A stretch of 64,000 nucleotides of DNA, taken from Ignavibacteriota bacterium. GTDB taxonomy: Bacteria > Bacteroidota > Ignavibacteria > Tepidaquicellales > OLB5. The notes under the pieces were generated by a model. It made no database searches. It saw only the letters and a list, made by a program, of their open reading frames with translations, and had not been told where the DNA came from. The stretch lies in NCBI GenBank assembly GCA_003820375.1, contig RPQH01000005.1, positions 1 through 64,000 on the forward strand, in the 5' to 3' direction. This document shows positions 1 to 10,400 of the stretch, piece by piece. The position numbers were made by a program, and so were the translations under genes. Every line of letters starts with the position of its first letter. The first letter of the stretch is position 1.

Positions 1-46
1 AAAAATTCTTAGATACTTTAAGGGATAAAGTTCTAATAGAAAAATT

Positions 47-120
47 GCAGGAGTAATTCAGTTGGTAGAGTCATCCCGCTAAAGCGGGATTGGTCGCGGG
101 TTCGAGTCCCGTCTCCCGCT
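47..120 (+). tRNA. tRNA-Gly-like gene with an aberrant anticodon arm
   Basis: The D arm (AGTTGGTA loop), the T arm (TTCGAGT loop on a GCGGG/CCCGT stem) and the CTCCCGC acceptor 3' strand look like a bacterial tRNA-Gly. Two things are wrong. The 5' acceptor strand reads GCAGGAG, giving an A-C mismatch at the third pair. The anticodon arm at 73-90 is 18 nt instead of 17 and is a perfect 7-bp palindrome closed by a TAAA loop, so no normal 7-nt loop and no anticodon can be assigned. The gene lies just before tRNA-Thr, where a tRNA-Gly often sits near tuf/secE in bacteria. It may be a pseudogene, a tRNA with an 8-nt loop, or a sequence error. Confidence 0.55.
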
Positions 121-143
121 CTGAGAAGGTTCTAAAACTTTAC

Positions 144-216
<73 letters not shown>

Positions 217-285
217 CTGAAAAAGATTTTTGCAGCAACACAAAAAGCAACATATAATCAAAGAAATAAAAGAAAATAAATTATA

Positions 286-447
286 ATGGCAAAAGAAGGC
301 AGACTTATAATAACATTAGAGTGTTCGGTTTGTAAAAACCGCAATTATTCAACTACAAAGAATAAATCCAAACATTCGGGCAGAGTAGAATTCAAGAAGT
401 TTTGCAATAGCTGCAGAAAACACACTCAGCATAAAGAGACCAGATAG
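286..447 (+). CDS. rpmG: 50S ribosomal protein L33
   Basis: A 53-residue basic protein starting MAKEGRLI, found by reading the gap between two tRNAs. L33 sits in the 50S subunit near the E site. Four cysteines in two CxxC pairs (residues 13/16 and 40/43) mark this as the zinc-binding form. Length is typical for the family. No strong Shine-Dalgarno precedes the ATG, only an A-rich leader, as for several other genes here. It is sandwiched between tRNA-Thr and tRNA-Trp, 5 nt before the latter, so the tRNAs and the mRNA are probably processed from one transcript, an arrangement known from other bacteria just upstream of secE. Confidence 0.93.
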   Translation: MAKEGRLIITLECSVCKNRNYSTTKNKSKHSGRVEFKKFCNSCRKHTQHKETR

Positions 448-452
448 TTTAT

Positions 453-525
453 ACGTCAGTGGCTCAATTGGTAGAGCAGCGGTCTCCAAAACCGCAGGTT
501 GGGGGTTCGAGTCCCTCCTGACGTG
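453..525 (+). tRNA. tRNA-Trp (anticodon CCA)
   Basis: A 73-nt cloverleaf. The acceptor ACGTCAG pairs with CTGACGT and the discriminator is G. The anticodon arm GCGGT-CTCCAAA-ACCGC reads CCA. It sits 5 nt after rpmG and 42 nt before secE, its usual neighbour. CCA is not encoded. Confidence 0.97.
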
Positions 526-567
526 CGAAATGTTCGGGTACACATTTTTTAACCGGAGTAAAAAAAA

Positions 568-750
568 TTGAAAACAAAAATAATAAGCTTCTTCGTTGAT
601 ATAGTTAAAGAAATGAAGAAGGTAACCTGGCCAAAAAGAGAAGAGCTGAGGGAATCCACCATGGTGGTCATTGTAACATCTTTGATATTTGCAGTGTTCG
701 TATTTATAATCGATAAAATTCTCAGCGAAGGACTTAAGGTAATATTTTAA
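568..750 (+). CDS. secE: Preprotein translocase subunit SecE
   Basis: A 60-residue inner-membrane protein that clamps SecY in the SecYEG channel. It has the short single-span form of SecE. An amphipathic stretch ending in KEMKKVTWPKREEL (the conserved family motif, about residues 14-27) is followed by one transmembrane helix (about residues 31-50). The start is TTG, with a CCGGAG-type Shine-Dalgarno about 10 nt upstream; no ATG gives a full-length protein. nusG follows 3 nt later, as in most bacteria. The partner secY lies at the other end of this window. Confidence 0.93.
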   Translation: MKTKIISFFVDIVKEMKKVTWPKREELRESTMVVIVTSLIFAVFVFIIDKILSEGLKVIF

Positions 751-753
751 AAT

Positions 754-1323
754 ATGATGACAGAAAAACAAGATAATAATGTAACTGCTTTAGATAAGAA
801 ATGGTATGCTATCAGGACAATTACAGGCCATGAAAAAAGAGTTAAAGGGTACCTTGAAAGCGAAATACCAAATGCAGGGCTTGAATTCAAGATTTCTCAG
901 GTATTAATTCCTGAAGAAAAGGTTTTTGAAGTAAAAGGCGGAAAGAAAAAAATTAAGTTTAAAAACTTCTTCCCGGGCTATATACTTGTTGAAGCAATAC
1001 TTGATATTGAAGTAGTTAATTTTATTTCACGTGCCCCGTCTGTTCTGAAAATGGTTGGCGGTAAGGATGAAGCTATTCCTTTAAGAGAAGATGAAGTAAA
1101 AAGAATACTCGGACGCATAAATGATTCTGAAGAGAAAGAAAAGATTGATGTACAGTTTGAAAAAGGTGACCTTATTAAAGTAATAAACGGACCATTTGTA
1201 AACTTCAATGGTACAATAAATGACATTAACCTGGAACGCATGAAAGTTAAAGTGATGGTAAGTATTTTCGGAAGGAAGACACCGATAGAATTAGATTTTA
1301 CACAAATAGAAAAAGAAAAATAA
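754..1323 (+). CDS. nusG: Transcription termination/antitermination factor NusG
   Basis: A 189-residue protein that binds RNA polymerase and links it to Rho or to ribosomes. The N-terminal NGN domain shows KKWYAIRTITGHEKRV (about residues 15-30) and an FFPGYILVE segment. The C-terminal KOW motif is FEKGDLIKVINGPFVNFNG near residue 135. Length is normal. Two adjacent ATG codons (754 and 757) can both serve as start. It lies 3 nt after secE and 24 nt before rplK, the classic secE-nusG-rplK order. rho is also in this window, about 30 kb away. Confidence 0.96.
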   Translation: MMTEKQDNNVTALDKKWYAIRTITGHEKRVKGYLESEIPNAGLEFKISQVLIPEEKVFEVKGGKKKIKFKNFFPGYILVEAILDIEVVNFISRAPSVLKMVGGKDEAIPLREDEVKRILGRINDSEEKEKIDVQFEKGDLIKVINGPFVNFNGTINDINLERMKVKVMVSIFGRKTPIELDFTQIEKEK

Positions 1324-1347
1324 GCACAATATAATAAGCACTCTAAA

Positions 1348-1773
1348 ATGGCAAAAAAAATAGTAGGATTCGTAAAGCTTCAAATACCAGCAGGACAGGC
1401 AACAATGGCTCCCCCGGTAGGACCGGCATTGGGTCAGCGTGGTGTGAATGGTATGGAGTTTTGCAAACAGTTTAATGCTCGTACACAAAAAGATTCCGGA
1501 ATGATAATTCCTGTAGTAATTACTGTTTACTCAGATAAATCATTCACATTTATAACAAAGACACCTCCTGCTGCAGTATTATTGATGAAAGCAGCAAACC
1601 TGCAAAAAGGAAGTGCCCAGTCACACAGGAATAAAGTAGGTAAAGTTTCAAGAAAACAGCTTCAGGATATAGCACAGCTAAAGATGAAAGATCTGAATGC
1701 AAGAGATATAGATGCAGCATGCAAGATAATAGCCGGAACAGCAAGAAGCATGGGAATAACAGTAGAAGGTTAA
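1348..1773 (+). CDS. rplK: 50S ribosomal protein L11
   Basis: A 141-residue L11, part of the GTPase-associated centre on 23S rRNA. The signature [20 protein letters not shown] (about residues 14-33) and the C-terminal RNA-binding segment [10 protein letters not shown] are intact. The length equals the family norm. There is no obvious Shine-Dalgarno before the ATG. It is followed by rplA after 12 nt, in the usual L11-L1-L10-L12 order. Confidence 0.97.
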
Positions 1774-1785
1774 ACTATAAAGAAA

Positions 1786-2478
1786 ATGAAAACCAGTAAA
1801 AGAAGAAAAGAAATAGTAAAGAAAACAGATCTTGAAAAAGAATATACAATAACCGAAGCAATCTCAAAAGTAAAAGAGACAGCAACGGCAAAGTTCGATG
1901 AATCTGTTGATATAGCAATCCGTCTTGGTGTAGATCCCCGTCAGGCAGATCAGCTTGTAAGAGGCACAGTTACCCTGCCCCACGGAACAGGTAAGACAAA
2001 GACAGTGCTAGTTATTGCAAAACTTGAAAGACAGGAAGATGCAAAAAATGCCGGCGCAGATTTTGTCGGTTTCGAAGATTACCTGAAGATGATTCAGGAA
2101 GGCTGGGCTGGTTGTGATGTAATAATTGCAACTCCTGATGTGATGAGCGAGCTTGGAAAGCTTGGAAAAATTTTAGGACCCAAAGGCTTAATGCCGAATC
2201 CCAAAAGCGGAACAGTAACCCCTGATATTGCAAAAGCAGTAAAAGAGGTTAAAGCAGGAAGAATAGAGTTCAGAGTAGATAAAGCAGGAATAGTACACGC
2301 TGCAGTAGGAAAAGCTTCATTCGAAGTAAAGAAGCTGGAAGAGAACCTGATGACGTTTATCAACCAGATAATAAAAATGAAACCGCAAACAGCAAAAGGA
2401 CAATATGTTAGAAGCGTAACTCTTAACAGTTCTATGGGACCCGGTTATCATATTAACAGAAATGAAATAGTACATTAA
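1786..2478 (+). CDS. rplA: 50S ribosomal protein L1
   Basis: A 230-residue L1, forming the L1 stalk that helps release the E-site tRNA. In E. coli it also represses its own L11-L1 mRNA. Typical segments are GTVTLPHGTGKTKTVLV and LGPKGLMPNPKSGTVT (about residues 125-145), and the length is normal. It starts with ATG 12 nt after rplK, preceded by an AAAGAAA leader, so the two are probably translated together. rplJ follows after 22 nt without a visible terminator. Confidence 0.97.
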   Translation: MKTSKRRKEIVKKTDLEKEYTITEAISKVKETATAKFDESVDIAIRLGVDPRQADQLVRGTVTLPHGTGKTKTVLVIAKLERQEDAKNAGADFVGFEDYLKMIQEGWAGCDVIIATPDVMSELGKLGKILGPKGLMPNPKSGTVTPDIAKAVKEVKAGRIEFRVDKAGIVHAAVGKASFEVKKLEENLMTFINQIIKMKPQTAKGQYVRSVTLNSSMGPGYHINRNEIVH

Positions 2479-2500
2479 TAAAATATAATATTTCGGACAA

Positions 2501-3046
2501 ATGAATAAGAAAGAGAAAGAACAAGAAATAATAGAGATAAAAGAAAAGCTGGATAAGGCATCTAGTATTTATCTTACGGATTTTACCGGCTTAACTGTTC
2601 AGCAGACCAATGAATTAAGAGATGATTTTTATAATGCAAAAGTAGAATACCGGGTAATAAAAAATACCCTTATAAAGAAAGCTCTAGAACAACTGGGTAC
2701 AGACAGCAAATTTGCAGGAAAAGCAGAAGAGCTGAATGCAAACCTAAAAGGTCCAACCGGTGTTATATTTGCTTACGAAGATCCTATCTCACCGGCAAGA
2801 ATAATTAAGAAGTTCTTTGATAAGGGCGAAAAACCGAAATTAAAATTAGCCATAATTGAAAAAGAGGCATATGATAAATCACGCCTCAATGAACTGGCAG
2901 CATTACCCTCAAAGCCGGAGATTATTTCTTCAATTATAGGAAGCATTCACGCTCCGATTTCAGGAATTGTATATGCAATTAATGCAATCATAAGAGATCT
3001 GAGTTCGGTAATAGAAGAAGTAGCAAAGAAAAACAATAATCAGTAA
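2501..3046 (+). CDS. rplJ: 50S ribosomal protein L10
   Basis: A 181-residue L10 that anchors L7/L12 dimers to the ribosome. The conserved YLTDFTGLTVQQTNELR segment lies near residues 24-40, and the C-terminal helix that binds L12 is present (SSVIEEVAKK). The length is slightly over the usual 165-175 residues. It stands between rplA and rplL. The short rplA-rplJ gap (22 nt) leaves no room for the long L10 leader known in E. coli, so autoregulation, if present, must use another site. Confidence 0.96.
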   Translation: MNKKEKEQEIIEIKEKLDKASSIYLTDFTGLTVQQTNELRDDFYNAKVEYRVIKNTLIKKALEQLGTDSKFAGKAEELNANLKGPTGVIFAYEDPISPARIIKKFFDKGEKPKLKLAIIEKEAYDKSRLNELAALPSKPEIISSIIGSIHAPISGIVYAINAIIRDLSSVIEEVAKKNNNQ

Positions 3047-3073
3047 AAAAACATAATTTAAAGGAGAACCATA

Positions 3074-3451
3074 ATGTCAGTAGTTGAAGAATTAGTTGAA
3101 AAAATAGAAAAACTCACCCTATTAGAAGCTTCCGAATTAAAAAAGGCTTTAGAGGACAAGTTTGGAGTAACAGCAGCCGCACCAATGGTAATGGCAGGAG
3201 CCACAGGACCTGCAGCAGCGGCAGCACCGGTTGAAGAAAAGACAGAATTTACTGTAGTATTAGCTGAAGTTGGTGCACAGAAGATCAACGTCATCAAGGC
3301 AGTAAAAAATGCAACCGGACTTGGACTAACAGAGGCTAAAGCTTTAGTAGAATCAGCACCGAAACCTGTAAAAGAGGGTCTCATTAAAGCTGATGCTGAA
3401 AAACTGAAAGCCGATCTTGAAGCAGCAGGCGCGAAGGTTGAATTAAAATAA
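3074..3451 (+). CDS. rplL: 50S ribosomal protein L7/L12
   Basis: A 125-residue acidic stalk protein that recruits translation GTPases. The N-terminal dimerisation helices are followed by an Ala-rich hinge (about residues 35-55) and the conserved C-terminal domain with [18 protein letters not shown] and [13 protein letters not shown] strong Shine-Dalgarno (AAAGGAG) lies 9-10 nt upstream, unlike its neighbours, consistent with L12 being made in several copies per ribosome. It is followed by a hairpin/U-tract before rpoB. Confidence 0.97.
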   Translation: MSVVEELVEKIEKLTLLEASELKKALEDKFGVTAAAPMVMAGATGPAAAAAPVEEKTEFTVVLAEVGAQKINVIKAVKNATGLGLTEAKALVESAPKPVKEGLIKADAEKLKADLEAAGAKVELK

Positions 3452-3552
3452 ATAAAAATTTATTTTCTAAATTAATAAAAAATCTAAATTTATTAGATTT
3501 TCCTTTATATCTGCAATTTTTAAAACAATTCATTTGTTTAAATTATTACTAA

Positions 3553-3588
3553 ACAAGTCGTTGTAAAACGGCTTGTATTAGTTTTTTA
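3553..3588 (+). terminator. Terminator/attenuator between rplL and rpoB
   Basis: The inverted repeat ACAAGTCG / CGGCTTGT (one G-T pair) with an 8-nt loop is followed by TATTAGTTTTTTATT. The 174-nt rplL-rpoB gap is the longest in this operon. A partial terminator here is the known way many bacteria make more L12 than RNA polymerase beta subunit. Confidence 0.7.
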
Positions 3589-3625
3589 TTATCTATACCC
3601 CCCTAATGGAGGAAGAAAGAACTAA

Positions 3626-6600
3626 ATGACTATCGACTTAACAAAATTAAGTTCAAATGGAAACAATCGTATTTTCCTTTCAAAATCAACAAAGCAAATA
3701 GAGTCACCGGACTTGTTACATGTCCAGCTCGAATCATTTAAGGAATTCCTGCAGGAAGAAGCTACATTGGAGCAAAGGAAACATACGGGCATTCAAGCCG
3801 TTTTCACGAAAAATTTTCCTATTACTGACTCCAGGGAAACAGCAATATTAGAATTCCTAGACTATTACCTGGAAAAACCACAGTATTCAATAAGAGAATG
3901 CCAGGAACAGGGACTGACATATGCAGTCTCTTTGAAAGCAAAATTACGTCTTTCTACAAAACCTAACAGAGATGCAAAAGAATACACTAATGTTATTGAG
4001 CAGGATGTGTATATGGGGAATATCCCCTACATGACACATTACGGAAGCTTTATTATTAATGGAGCTGAAAGAGTAATTGTTTCCCAGCTTCACAGAGCTC
4101 CCGGTGTTGTATTCAGTGAATCTGTGCATCAAAACGGTACAAAACTTTTTTCAGCGAGAATTATTCCTATGAAGGGTTCATGGGTTGAGTTCACGACCGA
4201 TATCAATAACTGCTTATTTGCATATATTGACAGAAGGAAGAAATTCCCGGTTACAACCATTCTCAGAGCTCTTGGCTTCTCAACCAATGAAGAAATATTA
4301 GACCTTTTCAACCTGGTTGAGGTAGTTGATAAAAAAGACATAAAAGAATATGAAGGAAAACAGCTTTGCGATGATTTAATTGATAAAGAAACCGGTGAAT
4401 TATTAGCTGAGAAAGCAAAAGTTGTTGATGAAGAGCTTATTGATAAAATAAACAGGTCTTCTATCTCTAAGATAAAGATATTCAAATCAGAACATCCGTA
4501 TGAAGAATCTTTAATTGCAAATACTCTTAATAAAGATGCAGCCCAGTCAGAATCTGATGCATTGGAAGAGATTTCAAAGCAATTAAAGCCGTCTGATTCT
4601 GATGATGAATCTGCAAAGAACCTTGTAGACAAGCTTTTCTTTAATGAGAAGAAATATGACCTCGGAGAAGTTGGAAGATATAAATTAAATTACAGGTTAG
4701 ACTTAAATATCCCTTCGGATAAAACAGTTCTGACAAAAGAAGATATTGTATCTATAATAAACTATCTTGTTGACCTTGAAGCAGGAAAAAAATCAGTAGA
4801 TGATATTGATCATTTAGGAAACAGAAGAGTAAGAAGCGTAGCCGAACAGCTTTCACAGCAGTTCAATGTTGGTCTTGCAAGAATGGCAAGAACAATACGC
4901 GAAAGAATGAGCATACATGATGAAGAGAACATAACTCCTGCAAACCTGGTAAGTGCAAGAACAATATCAACAGCATTGATATCATTCTTTGGAACAAGCC
5001 AGCTTTCACAATATATGGACCAGACAAATCCTCTTGCAGAAATGACTCACAAAAGAAGAGTAAGTGCATTAGGACCAGGCGGCTTGACCAGAGAAAGAGC
5101 AGGATTTGAAGTAAGAGACGTACATTACACACATTACGGACGCCTCTGCCCTATCGAAACTCCTGAAGGTCCGAACATCGGTCTTATCTCATCGTTATGT
5201 ACACATGCTAAGATAAGTGAATTCGGATTTATAGAAACGCCTTACCGCATCGTTAAGAACGGAAAGGTTACAACAGAAATAGAATATCTTTCAGCCGAAA
5301 AAGAAGATGACTTTATAATTGCCCAGGCAAATGTAAACGTTGACGGCAGCAAGATACTGGATGAAAAAATTAAAGCAAGATATAAAGGAGACTTTCCGAT
5401 AGTAACACCGGACCAGCTCCATTATATGGATGTTGCACCAAACCAGATAGTAAGTGCAGCCGCAGCATTAATCCCCTTCCTTGAGCATGATGACGCAAAC
5501 AGAGCGCTCATGGGATCGAATATGCAGAGGCAGGCAGTTCCGCTTTTACGTCCTGAATCACCGCTTGTCGGAACAGGATTTGAACAGAAGATTGCCCAGG
5601 ATTCAAGAACACTTGTACTTGCCGAAGGTGATGGTGAAGTTATTTATGTAGCGGCAGACAGAATCAAAGTAAAATATGATATTGACAAAAACTCAGAGCA
5701 GGCATTAACAAGCTTTGAAAATACAGAAGAAGTTGAATACATACTGATAAAGTTCTTAAGAACCAACCAGGATACATGTATTAACCAGAAACCAATCGTA
5801 CAGGTTGGTGACAGGGTAAAAAGAGGCGATGTACTTGCAGACGGTTCAGCAACTGACCATGGCGAACTTGCACTCGGAAGAAGTGTGCTTGTTGCATTTA
5901 TGCCGTGGAAAGGTTACAATTTTGAAGATGCTATAGTTATAAGCGAAAGAATTGTAGCTGAAGATGTTTATACATCAATTCATATAGAAGAATATGAGCT
6001 TCAGGTGCGTGATACAAAACGCGGTGAAGAAGAATTAACCCGTGATATTCCAAACGTAAGTGAAGAAGCAACCAAGGAACTTGATGAAGACGGTATTGTA
6101 AGAATTGGTGCAGATGTAAAAGAAAACGATATATTGATCGGTAAAGTAACACCGAAAGGTGAAACAGAGCCGACACCTGAAGAAAAACTCTTAAGAGCTA
6201 TCTTTGGTGAGAAGGCAGGCGATGTGAAAGATGCTTCATTAAAAGCACCTCCGGGAATGCGCGGTATAGTAATTAACAAAAAGCTCTTTACCAGGAAACA
6301 AAGAGATACTGAAACCAAAAAAGAAGAGAAGAAAAAGCTCGACAAGCTGGAAAATGACAGAAGAACAGCAGTTGATGATCTTAATACAGCTCTTGCTACC
6401 AAGCTTGGTATAATATTCGATGGTAAAGAATCATTAGGTATAAAAGATATAGATGGCTCTACGGTAATAAAGAACGGAGCCGTTATTAAGAAAGATACTT
6501 TCTTAAATTTTCTTGAGAATCCGAATTTCATTATTGGAAACTTAGACCCAACGCTTAACTGGACTTCATCTCATAAAGCACAGGGACTAATGCAGGTAAT

Positions 6601-7420
6601 TTTCAGAAACTTTAAGAACAAATATTTTGATGTTGAAGAAAAAAGTAAACGTCATAAAAATAAAATCATATTGGGCGATGAACTTCCGACCGGTGTTGTA
6701 AAAATGGCAAAAGTATATATTGCAAAGAAGAAAAAGCTTTCAGTTGGCGATAAGATGGCAGGAAGACACGGAAACAAAGGTGTGGTTGCTAAGATAGTTC
6801 CGGTACAGGATATGCCGTTCCTTCCGGATGGAACACCTGTTGATATAGTTCTTAACCCTCTTGGAGTACCGTCACGTATGAACCTTGGCCAGTTGTATGA
6901 AACAGCTCTCGGATGGGCAGCAAACAGGCTTGGCGTTAAGTTCGCAACTCCTGTATTCGATGGTGCATCATTTGATGATATTGTTAACATACTTCATTCA
7001 GCTGGATTGCCAAAGAACTCAAGGACAGATCTGTTCGACGGACAGACCGGCACAAAATTTGACCAGCAGGTAACCGTTGGATTTATTTACATGATGAAAT
7101 TATCACATTTATCCGATGATAAGATACATGCCCGTTCAATAGGACCATACTCACTGATTACTCAGCAGCCGCTTGGTGGTAAAGCACAATTCGGCGGACA
7201 GAGATTCGGAGAGATGGAGGTCTGGGCACTTGAAGGATACGGAGCATCTTATACATTACAGGAGATGCTTACAGTAAAAAGTGATGATGTGACCGGAAGA
7301 TCCAAGACATACGAAGCGTTGATTAAAGGAGAAAATACACCGGAACCGAATATTCCGGAATCGTTTAACGTTCTCGTAAAAGAACTTCAGGGCTTGTGCC
7401 TTGATGTTGACCTTGATTAA
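3626..7420 (+). CDS. rpoB: DNA-directed RNA polymerase subunit beta
   Basis: A 1264-residue beta subunit of RNA polymerase. The rifampicin region around residues 455-520 is wild-type in form (SQYMDQTNPL, THKRRVSALGPGG, RERAGFEVRDVH). Near residue 1040 is the catalytic-site segment GDKMAGRHGNKG, and the C-terminal ALEGYGA contact to beta-prime is present. Between about residues 880 and 1025 lies a long charged segment (KKEEKKKLDKLEND and onward) of the kind found as a lineage-specific insertion in this part of beta. The start ATG follows a strong GGAGGAAG Shine-Dalgarno. rpoC follows 24 nt later. Confidence 0.98.
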   Translation: MTIDLTKLSSNGNNRIFLSKSTKQIESPDLLHVQLESFKEFLQEEATLEQRKHTGIQAVFTKNFPITDSRETAILEFLDYYLEKPQYSIRECQEQGLTYAVSLKAKLRLSTKPNRDAKEYTNVIEQDVYMGNIPYMTHYGSFIINGAERVIVSQLHRAPGVVFSESVHQNGTKLFSARIIPMKGSWVEFTTDINNCLFAYIDRRKKFPVTTILRALGFSTNEEILDLFNLVEVVDKKDIKEYEGKQLCDDLIDKETGELLAEKAKVVDEELIDKINRSSISKIKIFKSEHPYEESLIANTLNKDAAQSESDALEEISKQLKPSDSDDESAKNLVDKLFFNEKKYDLGEVGRYKLNYRLDLNIPSDKTVLTKEDIVSIINYLVDLEAGKKSVDDIDHLGNRRVRSVAEQLSQQFNVGLARMARTIRERMSIHDEENITPANLVSARTISTALISFFGTSQLSQYMDQTNPLAEMTHKRRVSALGPGGLTRERAGFEVRDVHYTHYGRLCPIETPEGPNIGLISSLCTHAKISEFGFIETPYRIVKNGKVTTEIEYLSAEKEDDFIIAQANVNVDGSKILDEKIKARYKGDFPIVTPDQLHYMDVAPNQIVSAAAALIPFLEHDDANRALMGSNMQRQAVPLLRPESPLVGTGFEQKIAQDSRTLVLAEGDGEVIYVAADRIKVKYDIDKNSEQALTSFENTEEVEYILIKFLRTNQDTCINQKPIVQVGDRVKRGDVLADGSATDHGELALGRSVLVAFMPWKGYNFEDAIVISERIVAEDVYTSIHIEEYELQVRDTKRGEEELTRDIPNVSEEATKELDEDGIVRIGADVKENDILIGKVTPKGETEPTPEEKLLRAIFGEKAGDVKDASLKAPPGMRGIVINKKLFTRKQRDTETKKEEKKKLDKLENDRRTAVDDLNTALATKLGIIFDGKESLGIKDIDGSTVIKNGAVIKKDTFLNFLENPNFIIGNLDPTLNWTSSHKAQGLMQVIFRNFKNKYFDVEEKSKRHKNKIILGDELPTGVVKMAKVYIAKKKKLSVGDKMAGRHGNKGVVAKIVPVQDMPFLPDGTPVDIVLNPLGVPSRMNLGQLYETALGWAANRLGVKFATPVFDGASFDDIVNILHSAGLPKNSRTDLFDGQTGTKFDQQVTVGFIYMMKLSHLSDDKIHARSIGPYSLITQQPLGGKAQFGGQRFGEMEVWALEGYGASYTLQEMLTVKSDDVTGRSKTYEALIKGENTPEPNIPESFNVLVKELQGLCLDVDLD

Positions 7421-7444
7421 AAAAGTATAATAATTAATATAAAT

Positions 7445-10400
7445 ATGTTATTTAAAAAAGAAGCTAAAAAAGTCAGAAAAAACTTCACCAGGATTTCAAT
7501 AAATCTTGCATCGACAGATTCAATTATTAGAAATTCACATGGAGAAGTTTTAAAACCTGAAACAATAAATTACAGGACTTTTAAACCTGATAAAGACGGC
7601 TTATTCTGCGAGAAAATTTTCGGTCCGGTAAAAGACTGGGAATGCCATTGCGGTAAGTATAAAGGAATCAGGTACAACGGCATCGTCTGCGATAGATGCG
7701 GTGTGGAAGTCAACCAGAAAAGCTTGAGAAGAGAAAGAATGGGACATATTTCTCTCAGTGTTCCAGTTGTACACATCTGGTATTTCAGGTCAACACCAAG
7801 CAAGATAAGCTACTTATTAGGAGTAACAAACAAAGAACTGGAAAAAATAATATATTACGAGACTTATGTAGTTATCAATCCGGGTCCGACACAATTCAGG
7901 AAAGCTGAGCTCTTAAGTGAAGATGAATATTTAAACACGCTTAATAATCTTCCCGAAGATCAGGAAAATCTTGATGATTTCGACCCGAATAAATTTATCT
8001 GCAGAAACGGGGCTGAAGCAGTAAAAGAACTCCTCAAGAGAGTAGATGTAGAAGAAGATGTTGCAAGATTAAGGATTCAATTATATGAAGAAACTTCAGT
8101 TCAGAAAAAAACAGATATTATAAAAAGATTAAGGGTCTTAAAATCCTTCCAGAAAAAAGAAGGAAGAAAGCAAAACAAGCCTGAGTGGATGGTTCTTGAT
8201 GTAATTCCGGTAATTCCACCTGAATTAAGACCGTTAGTACCTCTTGAAGGCGGCAGATTTGCTACAAGTGACCTTAATGACTTATACAGAAGAGTCATTA
8301 TTCGTAACAACAGATTAAAAAGATTAATAGATATAAAGGCTCCTGAAGTAATCTTAAGAAACGAAAAAAGAATGCTCCAGGAAGCAGTAGATGCATTGCT
8401 TGATAACTCAAGAAGAGCTACAGCAGTAAAATCTGAGAACAGACCTTTGAAATCACTTTCCGATATTCTTAAAGGAAAACAAGGACGTTTCAGACAGAAC
8501 CTGCTGGGTAAGAGGGTTGACTATTCAGGCAGAGCAGTTATAGTAGTAGGTCCTGAACTTAAGCTTCACGAATGCGGCATTCCCAAGGATATGGCTCTGG
8601 AATTGTTTAAGCCATTTGTGATAAGACGCTTAATCGACAGGGACTTAGTTAAGACAGTTAAAAGTGCTAAAAAGCTGATTGAGAAAAGAACTCCTGAAGT
8701 ATGGGAAGTTCTAGAGAACGTAATAGACGGTCATCCGATAATGCTGAACCGTGCTCCTACGCTTCACAGATTAAGTATACAGGCGTTCCAGCCGGTACTT
8801 GTTGAAGGTAAAGCACTCAGGATTCATCCTTTAGTATGTACAGCATTCAATGCTGATTTTGATGGTGACCAGATGGCAGTACACGTTCCCCTATCATATG
8901 AGGCACAGCTTGAAGTAAGAATATTGATGCTTTCAAGCCACAACCTTCTTTCACCGCAGAATGGTGACCCGATAGCTATTGCTAACCAGGAAATCGTACT
9001 CGGATGTTATTATCTTACAAAATACAGAAAAGGTGACGTTGGCGAAGGCAGATTATTTTCAAGCTCTGATGAAGTAATAATGGCTTATGATGCAGGCAAG
9101 CTTGGATTACATGCCCGTATTAAGGTAAGATATGACGGACAAATGATAGAAACCACAACAGGCAGAGTTATCTTTAATAAGATAGTTCCTGCAGGTGTTG
9201 GTTTCATCAATGAATTGCTTACTAAAAAAGGTATCGTAAAGAATATCAGCAAAGTATTCAAAATAGTTGGTAACGTAAAGACAGTTGAATTCCTTGATAA
9301 GCTGAAAGAAATCGGATTCAGCAACGCTATGAAAGGCGGTCTCTCAGTAAACCTTGATGATATACAGGTTCCTGAAGCAAAGAACAGAATTATTGAAGCT
9401 GCACAGAAAAAGGTTGATGCTGTTGAGAAATCAAGGATGAGAGGTTTGATAACTGAAGGTGAAAGATATAATAAGGTAATAGATATCTGGACTCATGCCA
9501 CAAATGAAGTAAAGAGTGAGCTAATGATAACCCTAAAAACCTCGGTAGATGGGTTCAATTCATTGCACATGATGATTGACTCCGGTGCAAGAGGTTCACA
9601 GGACCAGGTCAGCCAGCTTGCAGGTATGAGAGGACTTATGGCAAAACCGCAGAAAAGCATGACAGGTCAGGCAGGAGAAATCATTGAAAACCCGATTATC
9701 GCTAACTTTAAAGAAGGTTTATCAATCCTTGAGTACTTTATATCAACACACGGAGCACGTAAAGGTCTTGCAGATACAGCTTTAAAAACTGCAGATGCAG
9801 GATATCTTACAAGAAAGCTCGTTGACGTATCACAGGATGTTATTATATATGATAATGACTGCAGTACAATCAGAGGTTTAATGGTTGAAGCTCTTAAAGA
9901 CGGTGAAGATATTAAAGAGCCGCTTGCAGAAAGAATATTAGGCCGTGTAGCTCTTCATAATATAACAGACCCTGTAACAAGAAAAGTACTTGTAAAAGCA
10001 GGCGAAGAAATTGATGAAGAATTAGCTGCAAAGATTTCCGAAACATCTATTTCCAGTGTAGAAATCAGATCGGTATTGACATGTGAATCAAGAAGAGGAA
10101 TTTGTGCAAAATGTTACGGCAGAAACCTTACAACAGGCAAGATAGTAGATGTTGGTGAAGCAGTCGGTGTTGTTGCAGCACAGTCTATCGGTGAGCCGGG
10201 TACACAGTTAACACTGAGAACCTTCCACATTGGCGGTACTGCAAGCAGGATTGTTACACAGTCAAGAATTCCGACCAAGTTTGCAGGTGTAGTACACTAT
10301 GATAATGTAAAAGTAATAAAATATGAAAATGTTGGTTCACCGGACGGTGCTTCATTTGTTGCTTTAAGCAGAAATGGTGTTGTACAGATACTCGATGATA

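Noticed and set aside
349-771. Minus-strand open frame of 140 codons
   Set aside because: It runs across rpmG, tRNA-Trp and secE on the opposite strand; all three are certain.
3452-3552. Extra small gene between rplL and rpoB
   Set aside because: AT-rich with no start plus ribosome-binding site; explained as leader of the attenuator hairpin.
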